Source: Paracoccus pantotrophus
GTDB taxonomy: Bacteria; Pseudomonadota; Alphaproteobacteria; Rhodobacterales; Rhodobacteraceae
NCBI RefSeq assembly: GCF_008824185.1
Contig: NZ_CP044426.1
Span: forward strand, 1,000,501-1,064,500
Direction: 5' to 3'
Length of the DNA stretch: 64,000 nt
Position numbers and translations under genes: made by a program. Positions within the stretch are counted from its first letter, which is position 1. The number at the start of each line of letters is the position of its first letter. Under the pieces are notes generated by a model. That model worked only from the letters and a program-made list of their open reading frames with translations, was not told the origin of the DNA and ran no database searches. This document shows, piece by piece, positions 7,762 to 17,045 of the stretch.

Positions 7762-9096
7762 ATGTCCAATCCAACGCTCGCCGCGGCGGCCGACATGCCG
7801 CAGGATGCGGCGCAAGACACCGAGGTTTCGCCCGACGTGGTGAAGAAGGTGCTGGGCGCCAGCTTCGTCGGCAATTTCGTCGAATGGTTCGACTATGCCT
7901 CATACGGCTATTTCGCCACCGTCATCGCCCATGCCTTCTTCCCCGAGATCGCGCCGACCAGCGCGCTGCTGGCGACCTTCGCGGTCTTTGCCATCTCGTT
8001 CATCATCCGCCCGGTCGGCGGCATCATCTGGGGCGCGATCGGCGACCGGGTCGGCCGGCGCACCGCGCTGTCCTGGTCGATCCTGATCATGTCGGGCGCC
8101 ACCACCGTCATCGCGCTCTTGCCGTCCTATCACCAGATCGGCCTGCTGGCGCCGGTGCTTCTGCTGCTGGTGCGCATGGTGCAGGGCTTTTCGGCGGCGG
8201 GCGAATATGCCGGCGCCACCTCGTTCATCGCCGAATATTCCCCGACCCATCGCCGCGGCCTTTACACCAGCATCGTACCGGCCTCGACCGCAGCGGGGCT
8301 GCTGGCCGGTTCGCTGATGTCGGCGGGGCTCTTCGCCTTCCTGGACGAGGCGCAGATGCAAAGCTTCGGCTGGCGCATCCCCTTCCTGCTGGCGCTGCCT
8401 CTGGGCTTCATCGGCCTTTATATTCGGCTGCGGCTGGAGGACACGCCGAAATTCCGCGAGCTGGAAAAGACCCATCACGTCGAGGCCACCCCGGTGCGCG
8501 AGCTGTTTCGCAACCATCGCCGGCAGATCGCCATCGCCTTCGGCGTCACCTGCCTCAACGCCGTGGGCTTCTACCTGATCCTCAGCTACATGCCCACCTA
8601 TCTCTCGACCGAGATGGGCATGGGCAAGGCCCAGGCCTTTCTGGCCACCAGCATCTCGCTGGCCAGCTACATCTTCCTGATCTTCCTGATGGGCATGCTG
8701 TCGGACCGGCTGGGGCGCAAAACGGCGCTGATCACCGCCTCGGTGCTGTTCATGGGCCTGACCGTGCCGCTGTTCAGCATGCTCGACGGCGCGAGCTTCG
8801 CCACCATCGTGCTGATCCAGATCGCCTTCGGCGCACTGCTGACCATTAACGACGGCACCCTGCCCTGCTTCCTGTCCGAGATCTTTCCGACCCGCGTGCG
8901 CTATTCCGGCTTCGCCTTCAGCTTCAACACCGCGAATGCGCTGTTTGGCGGCACCGCGCCCTTCGTCGCGACCTGGCTGATCAGCGTGACCGGCAGCAAG
9001 CTGGCCCCGGCCTGGTATCTGGTCGGCGCCGCCGGTCTGGCGCTGGTCGCCATGCTGATGGCGCGCGAGACCGCCGGCAAGCCGCTGGAGGACTGA
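7762..9096 (+). CDS. MFS transporter, metabolite:H+ symporter (MHS) family
   Basis: A 444-residue inner-membrane transporter with 12 expected helices. MHS-family signatures are present: FVGNFVEWFDYASYGYFA near residue 34 opening helix 1, IRPVGGIIWGAIGDRVGRRTAL in the helix 2-3 loop, VRMVQGFSAAGEYAGA, and a second-half SDRLGRK loop. Relatives carry compounds such as proline, betaine, citrate, ketoglutarate or shikimate. The ATG at 7762 has GGGAGG. It lies 146 bp after creatinase on the same strand, so creatine, creatinine or a related guanidino or osmolyte compound is a reasonable substrate guess. The substrate cannot be read from sequence. Confidence 0.86.
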   Translation: MSNPTLAAAADMPQDAAQDTEVSPDVVKKVLGASFVGNFVEWFDYASYGYFATVIAHAFFPEIAPTSALLATFAVFAISFIIRPVGGIIWGAIGDRVGRRTALSWSILIMSGATTVIALLPSYHQIGLLAPVLLLLVRMVQGFSAAGEYAGATSFIAEYSPTHRRGLYTSIVPASTAAGLLAGSLMSAGLFAFLDEAQMQSFGWRIPFLLALPLGFIGLYIRLRLEDTPKFRELEKTHHVEATPVRELFRNHRRQIAIAFGVTCLNAVGFYLILSYMPTYLSTEMGMGKAQAFLATSISLASYIFLIFLMGMLSDRLGRKTALITASVLFMGLTVPLFSMLDGASFATIVLIQIAFGALLTINDGTLPCFLSEIFPTRVRYSGFAFSFNTANALFGGTAPFVATWLISVTGSKLAPAWYLVGAAGLALVAMLMARETAGKPLED

Positions 9097-9107
9097 CCCC
9101 GCAAGGC

Positions 9108-9145
9108 AAGCGCCGGCCGCAGGCGATCCGCCGCGGCCGGCGCTT
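9108..9145. terminator. bidirectional hairpin between MHS transporter and cbbR
   Basis: A perfect 12-bp inverted repeat (9108-9119 with 9134-9145) in the 47-bp gap between convergent genes; its right arm overlaps the cbbR stop. Position and symmetry suggest it ends transcription from both sides. Confidence 0.72.
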
Positions 9146-10073
9146 ACGATTCGACCGTGGGCAGGAAGCCGCCCTTCAGCCCCAGGACATGATCATGCAC
9201 GCGCCGTCCCGCCGGCGACAGCGCCATGTCCTCGCGCCGGATCAGGAACCAGTTGCGCTGGATCGGCAGCCCCTCGGCCTTCAGCGCCACCAGCCGGCCG
9301 GCGCGCAATTCCTCGGTCACCGTGTGCTGCGAGATCAGCGCGATGCCCAAGCCCGCGATCACCGCCTGCTTGATGGTCTCGTTCGTGCCCATCTCGACCA
9401 TGCGCCAGGGCGTGCCGTCGCCGATCCGGTCCAGGAAGCGCGTCATCAGGATGCGCGTGCCCGAGCCGGGCTCGCGCGCCAGATAGGTCTCGGCCAGGAG
9501 ATCGCGCGGCGTCGCCGGATCGGCGGCGGCCAGCGGGTGATCGGGGGGCGCCACGATGATATGGGGATGCGGGCCGATGGGCTCGGCCACCACCGCCGGG
9601 CTGCGCGGCGGCCGGCCCATGATCGCCAGGTCCAGCGCCCGCGAGGTCAGCCACTGGATTACCGCGTCGCGGTTGCCGATGCGCAGCGTCACCTCGACCT
9701 CGGGCAACGCGCGGCGCAGGTCGGCGACGAGGCGCGGCGCGAAATACTTGCCGGTCGAGACCACCCCCAGCGAGACATTGCCGGTATGGCCGCTTTGCAG
9801 CGCCGCCACCCGCCGCGCGCAGGTTTCAAGCGCGATGGCGATCTGCGCCTCGGCTTCCAGCACCGCCCGCCCCTCTTCGGTGGCAAGGAAGGCGCCATGC
9901 TCGCCCCGGATCACCATGGGGGCGCCGAGCAGATCCTCCAGCGCACGCAGCTGGCTGTGGATCGCGGGCGGGCTGAGGCTCAGCAGCCCCGCCGCCCCGG
10001 TCAGCGAGCCGCTGTCGATGACGGCGCGCAGCACGCGCAGCTGGCGCAGGGTTATGGCACTGATCCGCTTCAT
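9144..10073 (-). CDS. cbbR: LysR-type activator of the Calvin cycle operon
   Basis: A 309-residue LysR regulator. Winged helix at residues 6-65 (ITLRQLRVLRAVIDSGSLTG, then LSPPAIHSQLRALEDLLG). The co-inducer domain spans about 95-300 with VSTGKYFAPRLVADLRR and FYLAREPGSGTR-type pocket residues (YLAREPGSGTR). Both segments are typical of CbbR, which senses intermediates such as RuBP or NADPH and activates cbb transcription. It is divergent from cbbF with 93 bp between coding regions, the classic arrangement. The intergenic region contains overlapping AT-rich palindromes at 10079-10102 that are good operator candidates. Confidence 0.93.
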   Translation of the reverse strand: MKRISAITLRQLRVLRAVIDSGSLTGAAGLLSLSPPAIHSQLRALEDLLGAPMVIRGEHGAFLATEEGRAVLEAEAQIAIALETCARRVAALQSGHTGNVSLGVVSTGKYFAPRLVADLRRALPEVEVTLRIGNRDAVIQWLTSRALDLAIMGRPPRSPAVVAEPIGPHPHIIVAPPDHPLAAADPATPRDLLAETYLAREPGSGTRILMTRFLDRIGDGTPWRMVEMGTNETIKQAVIAGLGIALISQHTVTEELRAGRLVALKAEGLPIQRNWFLIRREDMALSPAGRRVHDHVLGLKGGFLPTVES

Positions 10074-10078
10074 TCAGA

Positions 10079-10102
10079 ATTTCCGAAATACATTTTTGTA
10101 TT
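10079..10102. promoter_or_regulatory. candidate CbbR operator palindromes
   Basis: Two overlapping inverted repeats lie immediately upstream of cbbR. ATTTCCGAAAT occupies 10079-10089 (5-1-5). AATACATTTTTGTATT occupies 10087-10102 (perfect 6-4-6). LysR regulators bind T-N11-A dyads of this kind. The region is conspicuously AT-rich for this genome. Confidence 0.6.
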
Positions 10103-10166
10103 ATTAAATGTTCCTTAAAATCTGGACATGTCAACAAGAAGACGGGACGCGCCAGAGGAGGGGCAG

Positions 10167-11159
10167 ATGACCGCCGAGACAATCCAGACCGACCGCATTC
10201 CCGAGGAGTTGCGCCCCGTGATGCGGGCGATGGCCGAGGCCGGGGCCCGGCTTGCCGCGATCATCCGCCGGGGTGGCGACCTTGCCTCGCCGGTCGGGAC
10301 CAATGCGGATGGCGACGGGCAGAAGGCGCTGGACGTGATGGCGGACGACCTGTTCCGCCAGGCGCTGGCCGGCGCGGGGGTGCGCTGGCTCGCCTCGGAG
10401 GAACAGGACGAGGCCGTGGCGCTGGACCCCGCGGGCCGGCTGGCCGTCGCCATCGACCCGCTGGACGGCTCCTCGAACATCGACACCAATGTCTCGATCG
10501 GCACGATCTTTTCGATCTATCCCGCCGAGGCGACGGCCGAGGCCAGCTTCCTGCGCCCGGCGCGCCAGCAGATCGGCGGGGGCTACATCATCTACGGCCC
10601 GCGCTGCGCCATGATGGTCACGTTCGGCGACGGCGTGCAGCATTACGCGCTGGACCCCGACAGCGACGGCTTCCGGCTGGTGACGGCCCGGCAGGAGATG
10701 CCCGAAAGCGCCCTGGAATTCGCCATCAACGCCTCGAACTACCGGCACTGGCCGCAGCCGATCCGCGCCTATATCGACGATTGCCTGGCCGGCAGCGACG
10801 GCCCGCGCGAACAGAACTTCAACATGCGCTGGATCGCCTCGCTGGTGGCGGAAACCCACCGCATCCTGATCCGGGGCGGCGTGTTCCTGTATCCCGGCGA
10901 CGCGCGCGAGGGCTACGGCTCGGGCCGGCTGCGCATGCTTTACGAATGCGCGCCCATCGCCTTGCTGGTCGAACAGGCCGGCGGTCGCGCCACCGACGGG
11001 CTGGTCCCGATCCTCGACCAGGGCGCGGCGCGCCTGCACCAGCGCACGCCCTTCGTCTTCGGCTCGGCCGAGAAGGTCGCCCGCATCGCCGCCTATCACG
11101 AACTGCCCCAGACCGAGGTCTCGGCGCTGTTCGGCCATCGCGGCCTGTTCCGGGCCTGA
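10167..11159 (+). CDS. cbbF: fructose-1,6-bisphosphatase, Calvin cycle
   Basis: A 330-residue class I fructose-1,6-bisphosphatase that dephosphorylates FBP (and in autotrophs often sedoheptulose bisphosphate) during RuBP regeneration. Metal- and substrate-binding motifs are visible: SEEQDE near residue 86, DPLDGSSNID near residue 100, and a lysine/arginine-rich active-site C-terminal half. The ATG at 10167 has GAGGAGGGG upstream and is preferred; an in-frame ATG at 10128 would add 13 residues without a ribosome site. First gene of the cbb operon; cbbP follows after 21 bp. Expected to be activated by CbbR. Confidence 0.95.
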   Translation: MTAETIQTDRIPEELRPVMRAMAEAGARLAAIIRRGGDLASPVGTNADGDGQKALDVMADDLFRQALAGAGVRWLASEEQDEAVALDPAGRLAVAIDPLDGSSNIDTNVSIGTIFSIYPAEATAEASFLRPARQQIGGGYIIYGPRCAMMVTFGDGVQHYALDPDSDGFRLVTARQEMPESALEFAINASNYRHWPQPIRAYIDDCLAGSDGPREQNFNMRWIASLVAETHRILIRGGVFLYPGDAREGYGSGRLRMLYECAPIALLVEQAGGRATDGLVPILDQGAARLHQRTPFVFGSAEKVARIAAYHELPQTEVSALFGHRGLFRA

Positions 11160-11180
11160 TCTGGAAAAAGAAGGGACACC

Positions 11181-12053
11181 ATGAGCAAGAAACACCCGAT
11201 CATTTCCGTCACCGGCTCGTCGGGCGCGGGCACCACCACGATCAAGAACACCTTCGACCAGATCTTCCGCCGCGAGAAGATCACCGCCGTCAGCATCGAG
11301 GGCGACGCCTTCCACCGCTTCGACCGCGCGGCGATGAAGGCCGAACTGGCGCGCCGGACCGAGGCGGGCGACCACACCTTCAGCCATTTCAGCATCGAGG
11401 CCAACGAGCTGGAGCGCCTGGAACAGGTGTTTCGCCATTACGGCCAGACCGGCACCGGCCAGACCCGGCATTACGTCCACGACGACCGCGAGGCCGAGAA
11501 ATACGGCACGCCCCCCGGCCAGTTCACGGCATGGGAGGATTTCGCCCCCGGCTCGGACCTGCTGTTCTACGAGGGGCTGCATGGCGCGGTCCGCTCGGAC
11601 GGCATCGACATCGCCGGCCAGGCCGACCTGAAGATCGGCGTGGTGCCGGTCATCAACCTGGAATGGATCCAGAAGATCCACCGCGACAAGGCCAGCCGCG
11701 GCTATTCGACCGAGGCCGTGACCGACGTGATCCTGCGCCGCATGCATGCCTATGTGCATGTGATCTGCCCGCAGTTCACCGAAACCGACATCAACTTCCA
11801 GCGCGTCCCGGTGGTCGATACCTCGGACCCGTTCATCGCGCGCTGGATCCCCACGGCGGACGAAAGCCTGGTGGTGATCCGCTTCAAGAACCCGCGCGGC
11901 ATCGATTTTCCCTATCTGACCTCGATGATCCAGGGCTCGTGGATGAGCCGCGCCAATTCCATCGTCATTCCGGGGCCGAAGCTGGACCTCGCCATGCAGC
12001 TGATCCTGACGCCGATGATCCTGCGTCTGGTCAACGAATCGAAACGGGCCTGA
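11181..12053 (+). CDS. cbbP: phosphoribulokinase
   Basis: A 290-residue bacterial-type phosphoribulokinase making RuBP from ribulose-5-phosphate and ATP, the step unique to the Calvin cycle. The P-loop is GSSGAGTTT at residues about 13-21. Family blocks include EGDAFHRFDR, YVHDDREAEKYGTPPGQFT, DLLFYEGLHG and VPVINLEWIQKI. Length fits the octameric proteobacterial type. The ATG at 11181 follows GAAGGGACACC. It sits between cbbF (21 bp) and cbbT (15 bp) in a tightly packed operon. Confidence 0.97.
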   Translation: MSKKHPIISVTGSSGAGTTTIKNTFDQIFRREKITAVSIEGDAFHRFDRAAMKAELARRTEAGDHTFSHFSIEANELERLEQVFRHYGQTGTGQTRHYVHDDREAEKYGTPPGQFTAWEDFAPGSDLLFYEGLHGAVRSDGIDIAGQADLKIGVVPVINLEWIQKIHRDKASRGYSTEAVTDVILRRMHAYVHVICPQFTETDINFQRVPVVDTSDPFIARWIPTADESLVVIRFKNPRGIDFPYLTSMIQGSWMSRANSIVIPGPKLDLAMQLILTPMILRLVNESKRA

Positions 12054-12068
12054 AGGGAGGGAAAGAGG

Positions 12069-14072
12069 ATGAACCAGATGGCAAGGATCGACACCGGTAT
12101 GGAGGCGCAGATGGCCAATGCCATCCGCGCGCTGGCGATGGATGCGGTCGAGGCCGCGAAATCCGGCCATCCGGGCGCGCCCATGGGCATGGCCGACGTG
12201 GCCGCGGTGCTGTTCAACCGCTTCATGAAGATCGACCCGGCGGATGCCGCCTGGCCCGACCGCGACCGCTTCGTGATGTCGGCGGGCCATGGCTCGATGC
12301 TGGTCTATGCGATCAACCACATGCTGGGCTATGACGACATGGACATGGACCAACTGCGGAATTTCCGCCAGCTGGGCGCGCGCACCGCCGGCCATCCCGA
12401 ATACGGCCATGCCAAGGGGATCGAGACCACCACCGGCCCGCTGGGCCAGGGGCTAGCCACCGCCGTCGGCATGGCGCTGGCCGAGCGGATGATGAACGCC
12501 CGCTTCGGCGACGGGCTGGTCGATCACTGGACCTATGTCATCTCGGGCGACGGCTGCCTGATGGAGGGCATCAGCCACGAGGCCATCGACTTTGCCGGCC
12601 ACCAGCGGCTGGGCCGGCTGATCCTGATGTGGGATGACAACGGCATCACCATCGACGGCCATACCGACCTGTCCACCTCGACCGACCAGATGGCGCGCTT
12701 TGCCGCCGCGAGCTGGCATGTGCAGGCGGTGGACGGCCATGACCGCGAGGCGGTGGCCGCCGCGATCGAGGCCGCGCGGGCGGATGAGCGCCCCTCGCTC
12801 ATCGCCTGCAAGACGGTGATCGGCTATGGCGCGCCCAACAAGCAGGGCAGCCACGACGTGCATGGCGCGCCGCTGGGCGCCGACGAGATCGCGGCGGCGC
12901 GCGCGCATCTGGGCTGGAACCATTCGCCCTTCGAAATACCCCAAGACATCCTGGACTCCTGGCGCTGTGTCTCCGCGCGAGGGGCCGAGGCGCGGTCAGC
13001 ATGGCAGAAGCGGCTGGAAACGTCCCCAGATCAGGGCCGTTTCAACGCCATGCTGGCCGCGCCCGATGCGGCGGCGCTGCGTAGCGCCATCCGCGACTAT
13101 ACGGCAAAGCTGGCCGCCGACCGGCCCAAGGTGGCGACCCGCAAGGCCTCGGAAATGGCGCTGGAGGTGGTGAACGCCACGCTGCCGAACACGGTGGGCG
13201 GCTCGGCCGACCTGACCGGCTCGAACAACACCCGCAGCAAGGGCATGGTCTCGGTGACGCCGGCCGAGCGGCTGGGCCGCTATGTCCATTACGGCATCCG
13301 CGAACACGGCATGGCCGCGATCATGAACGGCCTGGCGCTGCACGGGGGCTTTGTCCCCTATGGCGGCACCTTCCTGGCCTTTTCCGACTATTCCCGCCCG
13401 GCGATCCGGCTGGGCGCGCTGATGGGGGTGCCGGTCGTCCATGTCATGACCCATGACAGCATCGGCCTGGGCGAGGACGGGCCGACCCACCAGCCGGTCG
13501 AGCATGTCGCGGCGCTGCGGGCGATCCCGAACCTGATGGTCTTCCGCCCCGCCGATGCGGTCGAGACCGCCGAGGCCTGGGAGATCGCGCTGACCGCGCC
13601 CGCCAGCCCCTCGGTCCTGTGCCTGTCGCGCCAGAACCTGCCCGCCGTGCGGCTTAAGGCCGATGACGAGAACCTGAGCCGCCAGGGCGCCTATGTCCTG
13701 CGCGAGACCGAGGGCGCGCGCGACGCGACGCTGATCGCCACCGGCTCGGAGGTCGAGATCGCGCTGGAGGCCGCCGATCTGCTGGCCGCGCAGGGCGTGC
13801 GCGCCGCCGTCGTCTCGGCCCCCTGCTTCGAGCTGTTCGCCCAGCGCCCGCAGGCCGAACGCGAAGCGGTGCTGGGCCGCGCCCCGCGCATCGGCATCGA
13901 GGCGCTGATCCGCCAGGGCTGGGACGGGCTTTTCCTGCGCCCCGGCGACGGTTTCATCGGCATGGCCGGCTTTGGCGCCTCGGCCCCCGCCCCCGCGCTT
14001 TACCGGCATTTCGGCATCACCGCCGAACGTGCCGCCGACCTTGCCAACCAGCTTATCCAGGGAGGAAAGTGA
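12069..14072 (+). CDS. cbbT: transketolase
   Basis: A 667-residue thiamine-diphosphate enzyme transferring two-carbon units in the regenerative phase of the Calvin cycle. The N-terminal domain has KSGHPGAPMGMAD near residue 31, the GDGCLMEG pyrophosphate motif with its metal-binding aspartate, and WDDNGITIDG. The middle pyrimidine-binding domain has RYVHYGIREHGM, including the catalytic glutamate, and DSIGLGEDGPTHQP. The C-terminal domain completes the family length (about 660). Its stop overlaps the cbbA start as TGATG, implying translational coupling. Any second housekeeping transketolase would lie outside the window. Confidence 0.96.
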   Translation: MNQMARIDTGMEAQMANAIRALAMDAVEAAKSGHPGAPMGMADVAAVLFNRFMKIDPADAAWPDRDRFVMSAGHGSMLVYAINHMLGYDDMDMDQLRNFRQLGARTAGHPEYGHAKGIETTTGPLGQGLATAVGMALAERMMNARFGDGLVDHWTYVISGDGCLMEGISHEAIDFAGHQRLGRLILMWDDNGITIDGHTDLSTSTDQMARFAAASWHVQAVDGHDREAVAAAIEAARADERPSLIACKTVIGYGAPNKQGSHDVHGAPLGADEIAAARAHLGWNHSPFEIPQDILDSWRCVSARGAEARSAWQKRLETSPDQGRFNAMLAAPDAAALRSAIRDYTAKLAADRPKVATRKASEMALEVVNATLPNTVGGSADLTGSNNTRSKGMVSVTPAERLGRYVHYGIREHGMAAIMNGLALHGGFVPYGGTFLAFSDYSRPAIRLGALMGVPVVHVMTHDSIGLGEDGPTHQPVEHVAALRAIPNLMVFRPADAVETAEAWEIALTAPASPSVLCLSRQNLPAVRLKADDENLSRQGAYVLRETEGARDATLIATGSEVEIALEAADLLAAQGVRAAVVSAPCFELFAQRPQAEREAVLGRAPRIGIEALIRQGWDGLFLRPGDGFIGMAGFGASAPAPALYRHFGITAERAADLANQLIQGGK

Positions 14073-15151
14073 TGGCCCTCATCACGCTGCGACAGCTTCT
14101 GGACCACGCCGCCGAGCATGGCTACGGCGTGCCCGCCTTCAACATCAACAACATGGAACAGGGGCTGGCCATCGTGAAGGCGGCGGCCGAGGTCGATGCG
14201 CCGGTGATCCTGCAGGCCAGCCGCGGCGCCCGTTCCTATGCCGGCGACATCATGCTGCGGCGCATGGTCGAGGCGCTGGCCGAGATGAACCCGACCATCC
14301 CGATCTGCCTGCACCAGGACCACGGCAACAACCTGGCCACCTGCATGTCGGCGATCCGGCACGGATTCACCAGCGTGATGATGGACGGCTCGCTGCATGA
14401 GGACATGAAGACGCCCGCCGATTACGACTATAACGTCGCGGTGACGGCCAAGGTCTCCGAGGCCGCCCATGCCGTCGGCGCCTCGGTCGAGGGCGAGCTG
14501 GGCGTGCTGGGCAGCCTGGAGACCGGCGAAGCCGCGGCCGAGGACGGCTCGGGCGCCGAGGGCAAGCTGGACCACAGCCAGCTTCTGACCGACCCCGATC
14601 AGGCGGTGGATTTCGTCGCCCGCACCCATTGCGACGCGCTGGCCATCGCCTGCGGCACCAGCCATGGCGCCTACAAGTTCAGCCGCAAGCCCGATGGCGA
14701 CATCCTGGCCATGCATGTGATCGAGGCGATCCACGAGCGCCTGCCCGGCACGCATCTGGTCATGCACGGCTCCAGCTCGGTGCCGCAATATCTGCAAGAC
14801 CTGATCAACGAGGCCGGCGGCCAGATGCCGCAGACCTATGGCGTCCCGGTCGAGGAGATCGAGCGCGGCATCCGCCACGGCGTGCGCAAGGTGAATATCG
14901 ACACCGATTGCCGCATGGCGATGACCGGGCAGTTCCGCAAGATCGCCCGCGACAAGCCCGATGAATTCGACCCCCGCAAGTTCCTGATCCCGGCGATGAA
15001 GGAGCTGACGGCCCTGTGCCGCGACCGCTTCGAACGCTTCGGCACCGCGGGCCATGCCAGCAAGATCAGGGTCATCCCGATGGACGAGATGGCCAAACGC
15101 TACGCGTCGGGGGCGCTGGACCCGGCAATCACTGGCGCGAAAGCCGCCTGA
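14072..15151 (+). CDS. cbbA: fructose-bisphosphate aldolase, class II
   Basis: A 359-residue zinc-dependent class II aldolase of the Calvin-cycle type, also acting on sedoheptulose-1,7-bisphosphate. Visible motifs are CLHQDHGN near residue 79 (zinc histidine), SVMMDGSLHED, VEGELGVLG with a zinc-ligand glutamate, GTSHGAYKF, MHGSSSVP and NIDTDCRMA. The ATG at 14072 shares its A with the cbbT stop and has GGAGGA five bases upstream; a GTG one codon earlier is less likely. cbbL starts 15 bp downstream. Confidence 0.96.
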   Translation: MALITLRQLLDHAAEHGYGVPAFNINNMEQGLAIVKAAAEVDAPVILQASRGARSYAGDIMLRRMVEALAEMNPTIPICLHQDHGNNLATCMSAIRHGFTSVMMDGSLHEDMKTPADYDYNVAVTAKVSEAAHAVGASVEGELGVLGSLETGEAAAEDGSGAEGKLDHSQLLTDPDQAVDFVARTHCDALAIACGTSHGAYKFSRKPDGDILAMHVIEAIHERLPGTHLVMHGSSSVPQYLQDLINEAGGQMPQTYGVPVEEIERGIRHGVRKVNIDTDCRMAMTGQFRKIARDKPDEFDPRKFLIPAMKELTALCRDRFERFGTAGHASKIRVIPMDEMAKRYASGALDPAITGAKAA

Positions 15152-15166
15152 GGAGGAGGAAGCCCG

Positions 15167-16630
15167 ATGAACGAGATGAGCAAGTCGGAAATCACCGACA
15201 AGAAGAAGCGCTATGCGGCCGGCGTGCTGAAATACGCCCAGATGGGCTATTGGGACGGCGACTACCAGCCCAAGGACACTGACATCCTGGCCCTGTTCCG
15301 CATCACCCCGCAAGAGGGCGTGGACCCGATCGAGGCAGCGGCGGCGGTGGCCGGCGAAAGCTCGACCGCGACCTGGACCGTGGTCTGGACCGACCGGCTG
15401 ACCGCCTGCGACCAGTATCGCGCGAAAGCCTATAAGGTCGAGCCGGTGCCGGGCACGCCGGGGCAGTATTTCTGCTATGTCGCCTATGACCTGATCCTGT
15501 TCGAGGAAGGCTCGATCGCCAACGTCACCGCCTCGATCATCGGCAACGTCTTCAGCTTCAAGCCGCTGAAGGCCGCCCGGCTGGAGGACATGCGCTTCCC
15601 GGTCGCCTACATGAAGACCTTTGCCGGCCCGCCCACCGGCATCGTGGTCGAGCGCGAGCGGCTGGACAAGTTCGGCCGTCCCCTGCTGGGCGCCACCACC
15701 AAGCCCAAGCTGGGGCTGTCGGGCAAGAACTACGGCCGCGTGGTCTATGAGGGGCTGAAGGGCGGGCTCGACTTCATGAAGGACGACGAGAACATCAACT
15801 CGCAACCCTTCATGCATTGGCGCGACCGCTTCCTCTACTGCATGGAGGCGGTGAACAAGGCCACGGCCGCCACCGGCGAGGTCAAGGGGCACTATCTCAA
15901 CATCACCGCCGGCACCATGGAAGAGATGTATCGCCGCGCCGAACTGGCCAAGGAGCTGGGCTCGGTCATCGTCATGGTGGACCTGATCGTCGGCTGGACC
16001 GCGATCCAGTCGATCTCGAACTGGTGCCGGCAGAACGACATGATCCTGCACATGCACCGCGCCGGCCACGGCACCTATACCCGGCAGAAGAACCACGGCA
16101 TCAGCTTCCGCGTGATCGCCAAGTGGCTGCGCATGGCCGGGGTCGATCACCTGCATACCGGCACCGCCGTCGGCAAGCTGGAAGGCGATCCGATGACCGT
16201 GCAGGGCTATTACAACGTCTGCCGCGAGACGGTGAACGCGGTCGACCTGCCGCGCGGCATCTTCTTCGAGCAGGACTGGGCCAACCTGAAAAAGACCATG
16301 CCGGTCGCCTCGGGCGGCATCCATGCCGGGCAGATGCACCAGCTGCTGGACCTGTTCGGCGACGACGTGGTGCTGCAATTCGGCGGCGGCACCATCGGCC
16401 ACCCGATGGGCATCCAGGCCGGCGCGACCGCGAACCGCGTGGCGCTGGAGGCCATGGTCCTGGCGCGCAACGAAGGCGTCGACATCGCAAACGAAGGCCC
16501 GGAAGTCCTGCGCAAGGCCGCCAAATGGTGCAAGCCGCTGGAGGCGGCGCTGGATACCTGGGGCAACATCACCTTCAACTATACCTCGACCGACACCTCG
16601 GACTTCGTTCCGACCGCGTCCGTCAGCTAA
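15167..16630 (+). CDS. cbbL: RuBisCO large subunit, red-type form IC
   Basis: A 487-residue large subunit that carboxylates RuBP. Active-site blocks are intact: TTKPKLGLSGKNYGR near residue 177, the carbamylated lysine at about 205 in GLDFMKDDEN, HMHRAGHGTYTR, and loop 6 in the VASGGIHAGQ and FGGGTIGHP region. Sequence and the presence of cbbX place it in red-type form I (form IC of proteobacteria), similar to the Rhodobacter sphaeroides form I enzyme. GGAGGAGG precedes the ATG. cbbS follows after 12 bp; together they make L8S8 holoenzyme in the cytoplasm. Confidence 0.98.
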   Translation: MNEMSKSEITDKKKRYAAGVLKYAQMGYWDGDYQPKDTDILALFRITPQEGVDPIEAAAAVAGESSTATWTVVWTDRLTACDQYRAKAYKVEPVPGTPGQYFCYVAYDLILFEEGSIANVTASIIGNVFSFKPLKAARLEDMRFPVAYMKTFAGPPTGIVVERERLDKFGRPLLGATTKPKLGLSGKNYGRVVYEGLKGGLDFMKDDENINSQPFMHWRDRFLYCMEAVNKATAATGEVKGHYLNITAGTMEEMYRRAELAKELGSVIVMVDLIVGWTAIQSISNWCRQNDMILHMHRAGHGTYTRQKNHGISFRVIAKWLRMAGVDHLHTGTAVGKLEGDPMTVQGYYNVCRETVNAVDLPRGIFFEQDWANLKKTMPVASGGIHAGQMHQLLDLFGDDVVLQFGGGTIGHPMGIQAGATANRVALEAMVLARNEGVDIANEGPEVLRKAAKWCKPLEAALDTWGNITFNYTSTDTSDFVPTASVS

Positions 16631-16642
16631 GGGAGAGATCAC

Positions 16643-17032
16643 ATGCGTATCACTCAGGGCTGCTTTTCCTTCCTGCCCGATCTGACGGACGAGCAGATCC
16701 GCGACCAGGTGGAATACATCCTGTCGCGCGACTGGGCGGTCGGGATCGAGTGGACCTCCGAGCCGCATCCCCGCAACACCTATTGGGAGATGTGGGGCAA
16801 CCCGATGTTCGACCTGAAAGACGCCAAGGGCGTGATGATGGAGCTGGACGACTGCCGCAAGGCGCATGGCGACAAGTATATCCGCATCAACGCCTTCGAC
16901 AGCACGCGGGGATGGGAGACGGTGATGATGTCCTTTATCGTCAACCGCCCGGAAAGCGAGCCGAGCTTCAGAACCTGGCGCATGGAGGCCGATGGCCGGC
17001 ACATCCGCTACACGCATGAGATGGTCGGCTGA
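16643..17032 (+). CDS. cbbS: RuBisCO small subunit, red-type
   Basis: A 129-residue small subunit. It begins MRITQGCFSFLPDLTDEQI, carries WTSEPHPRNTYWEMWG in the core and ends with an extended FRTWRMEADGRHIRYTHE tail. That long C-terminus forms the beta-hairpin extension of red-type small subunits, consistent with form IC. A GGGAGAG ribosome site lies just upstream. Downstream is a strong GC hairpin before cbbX, which may lower cbbX expression relative to cbbLS. Confidence 0.97.
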   Translation: MRITQGCFSFLPDLTDEQIRDQVEYILSRDWAVGIEWTSEPHPRNTYWEMWGNPMFDLKDAKGVMMELDDCRKAHGDKYIRINAFDSTRGWETVMMSFIVNRPESEPSFRTWRMEADGRHIRYTHEMVG

Positions 17033-17045
17033 CACCACTGCCGGA

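Noticed and set aside
10128..10166. Upstream ATG for cbbF
   Set aside because: No ribosome site; the ATG at 10167 has GAGGAGGGG and gives the normal N-terminus.
14000..17038. 1012-codon antisense frame across cbbALS
   Set aside because: It is a codon-bias shadow of three certain genes; its His/Gly/Arg-rich composition is characteristic.
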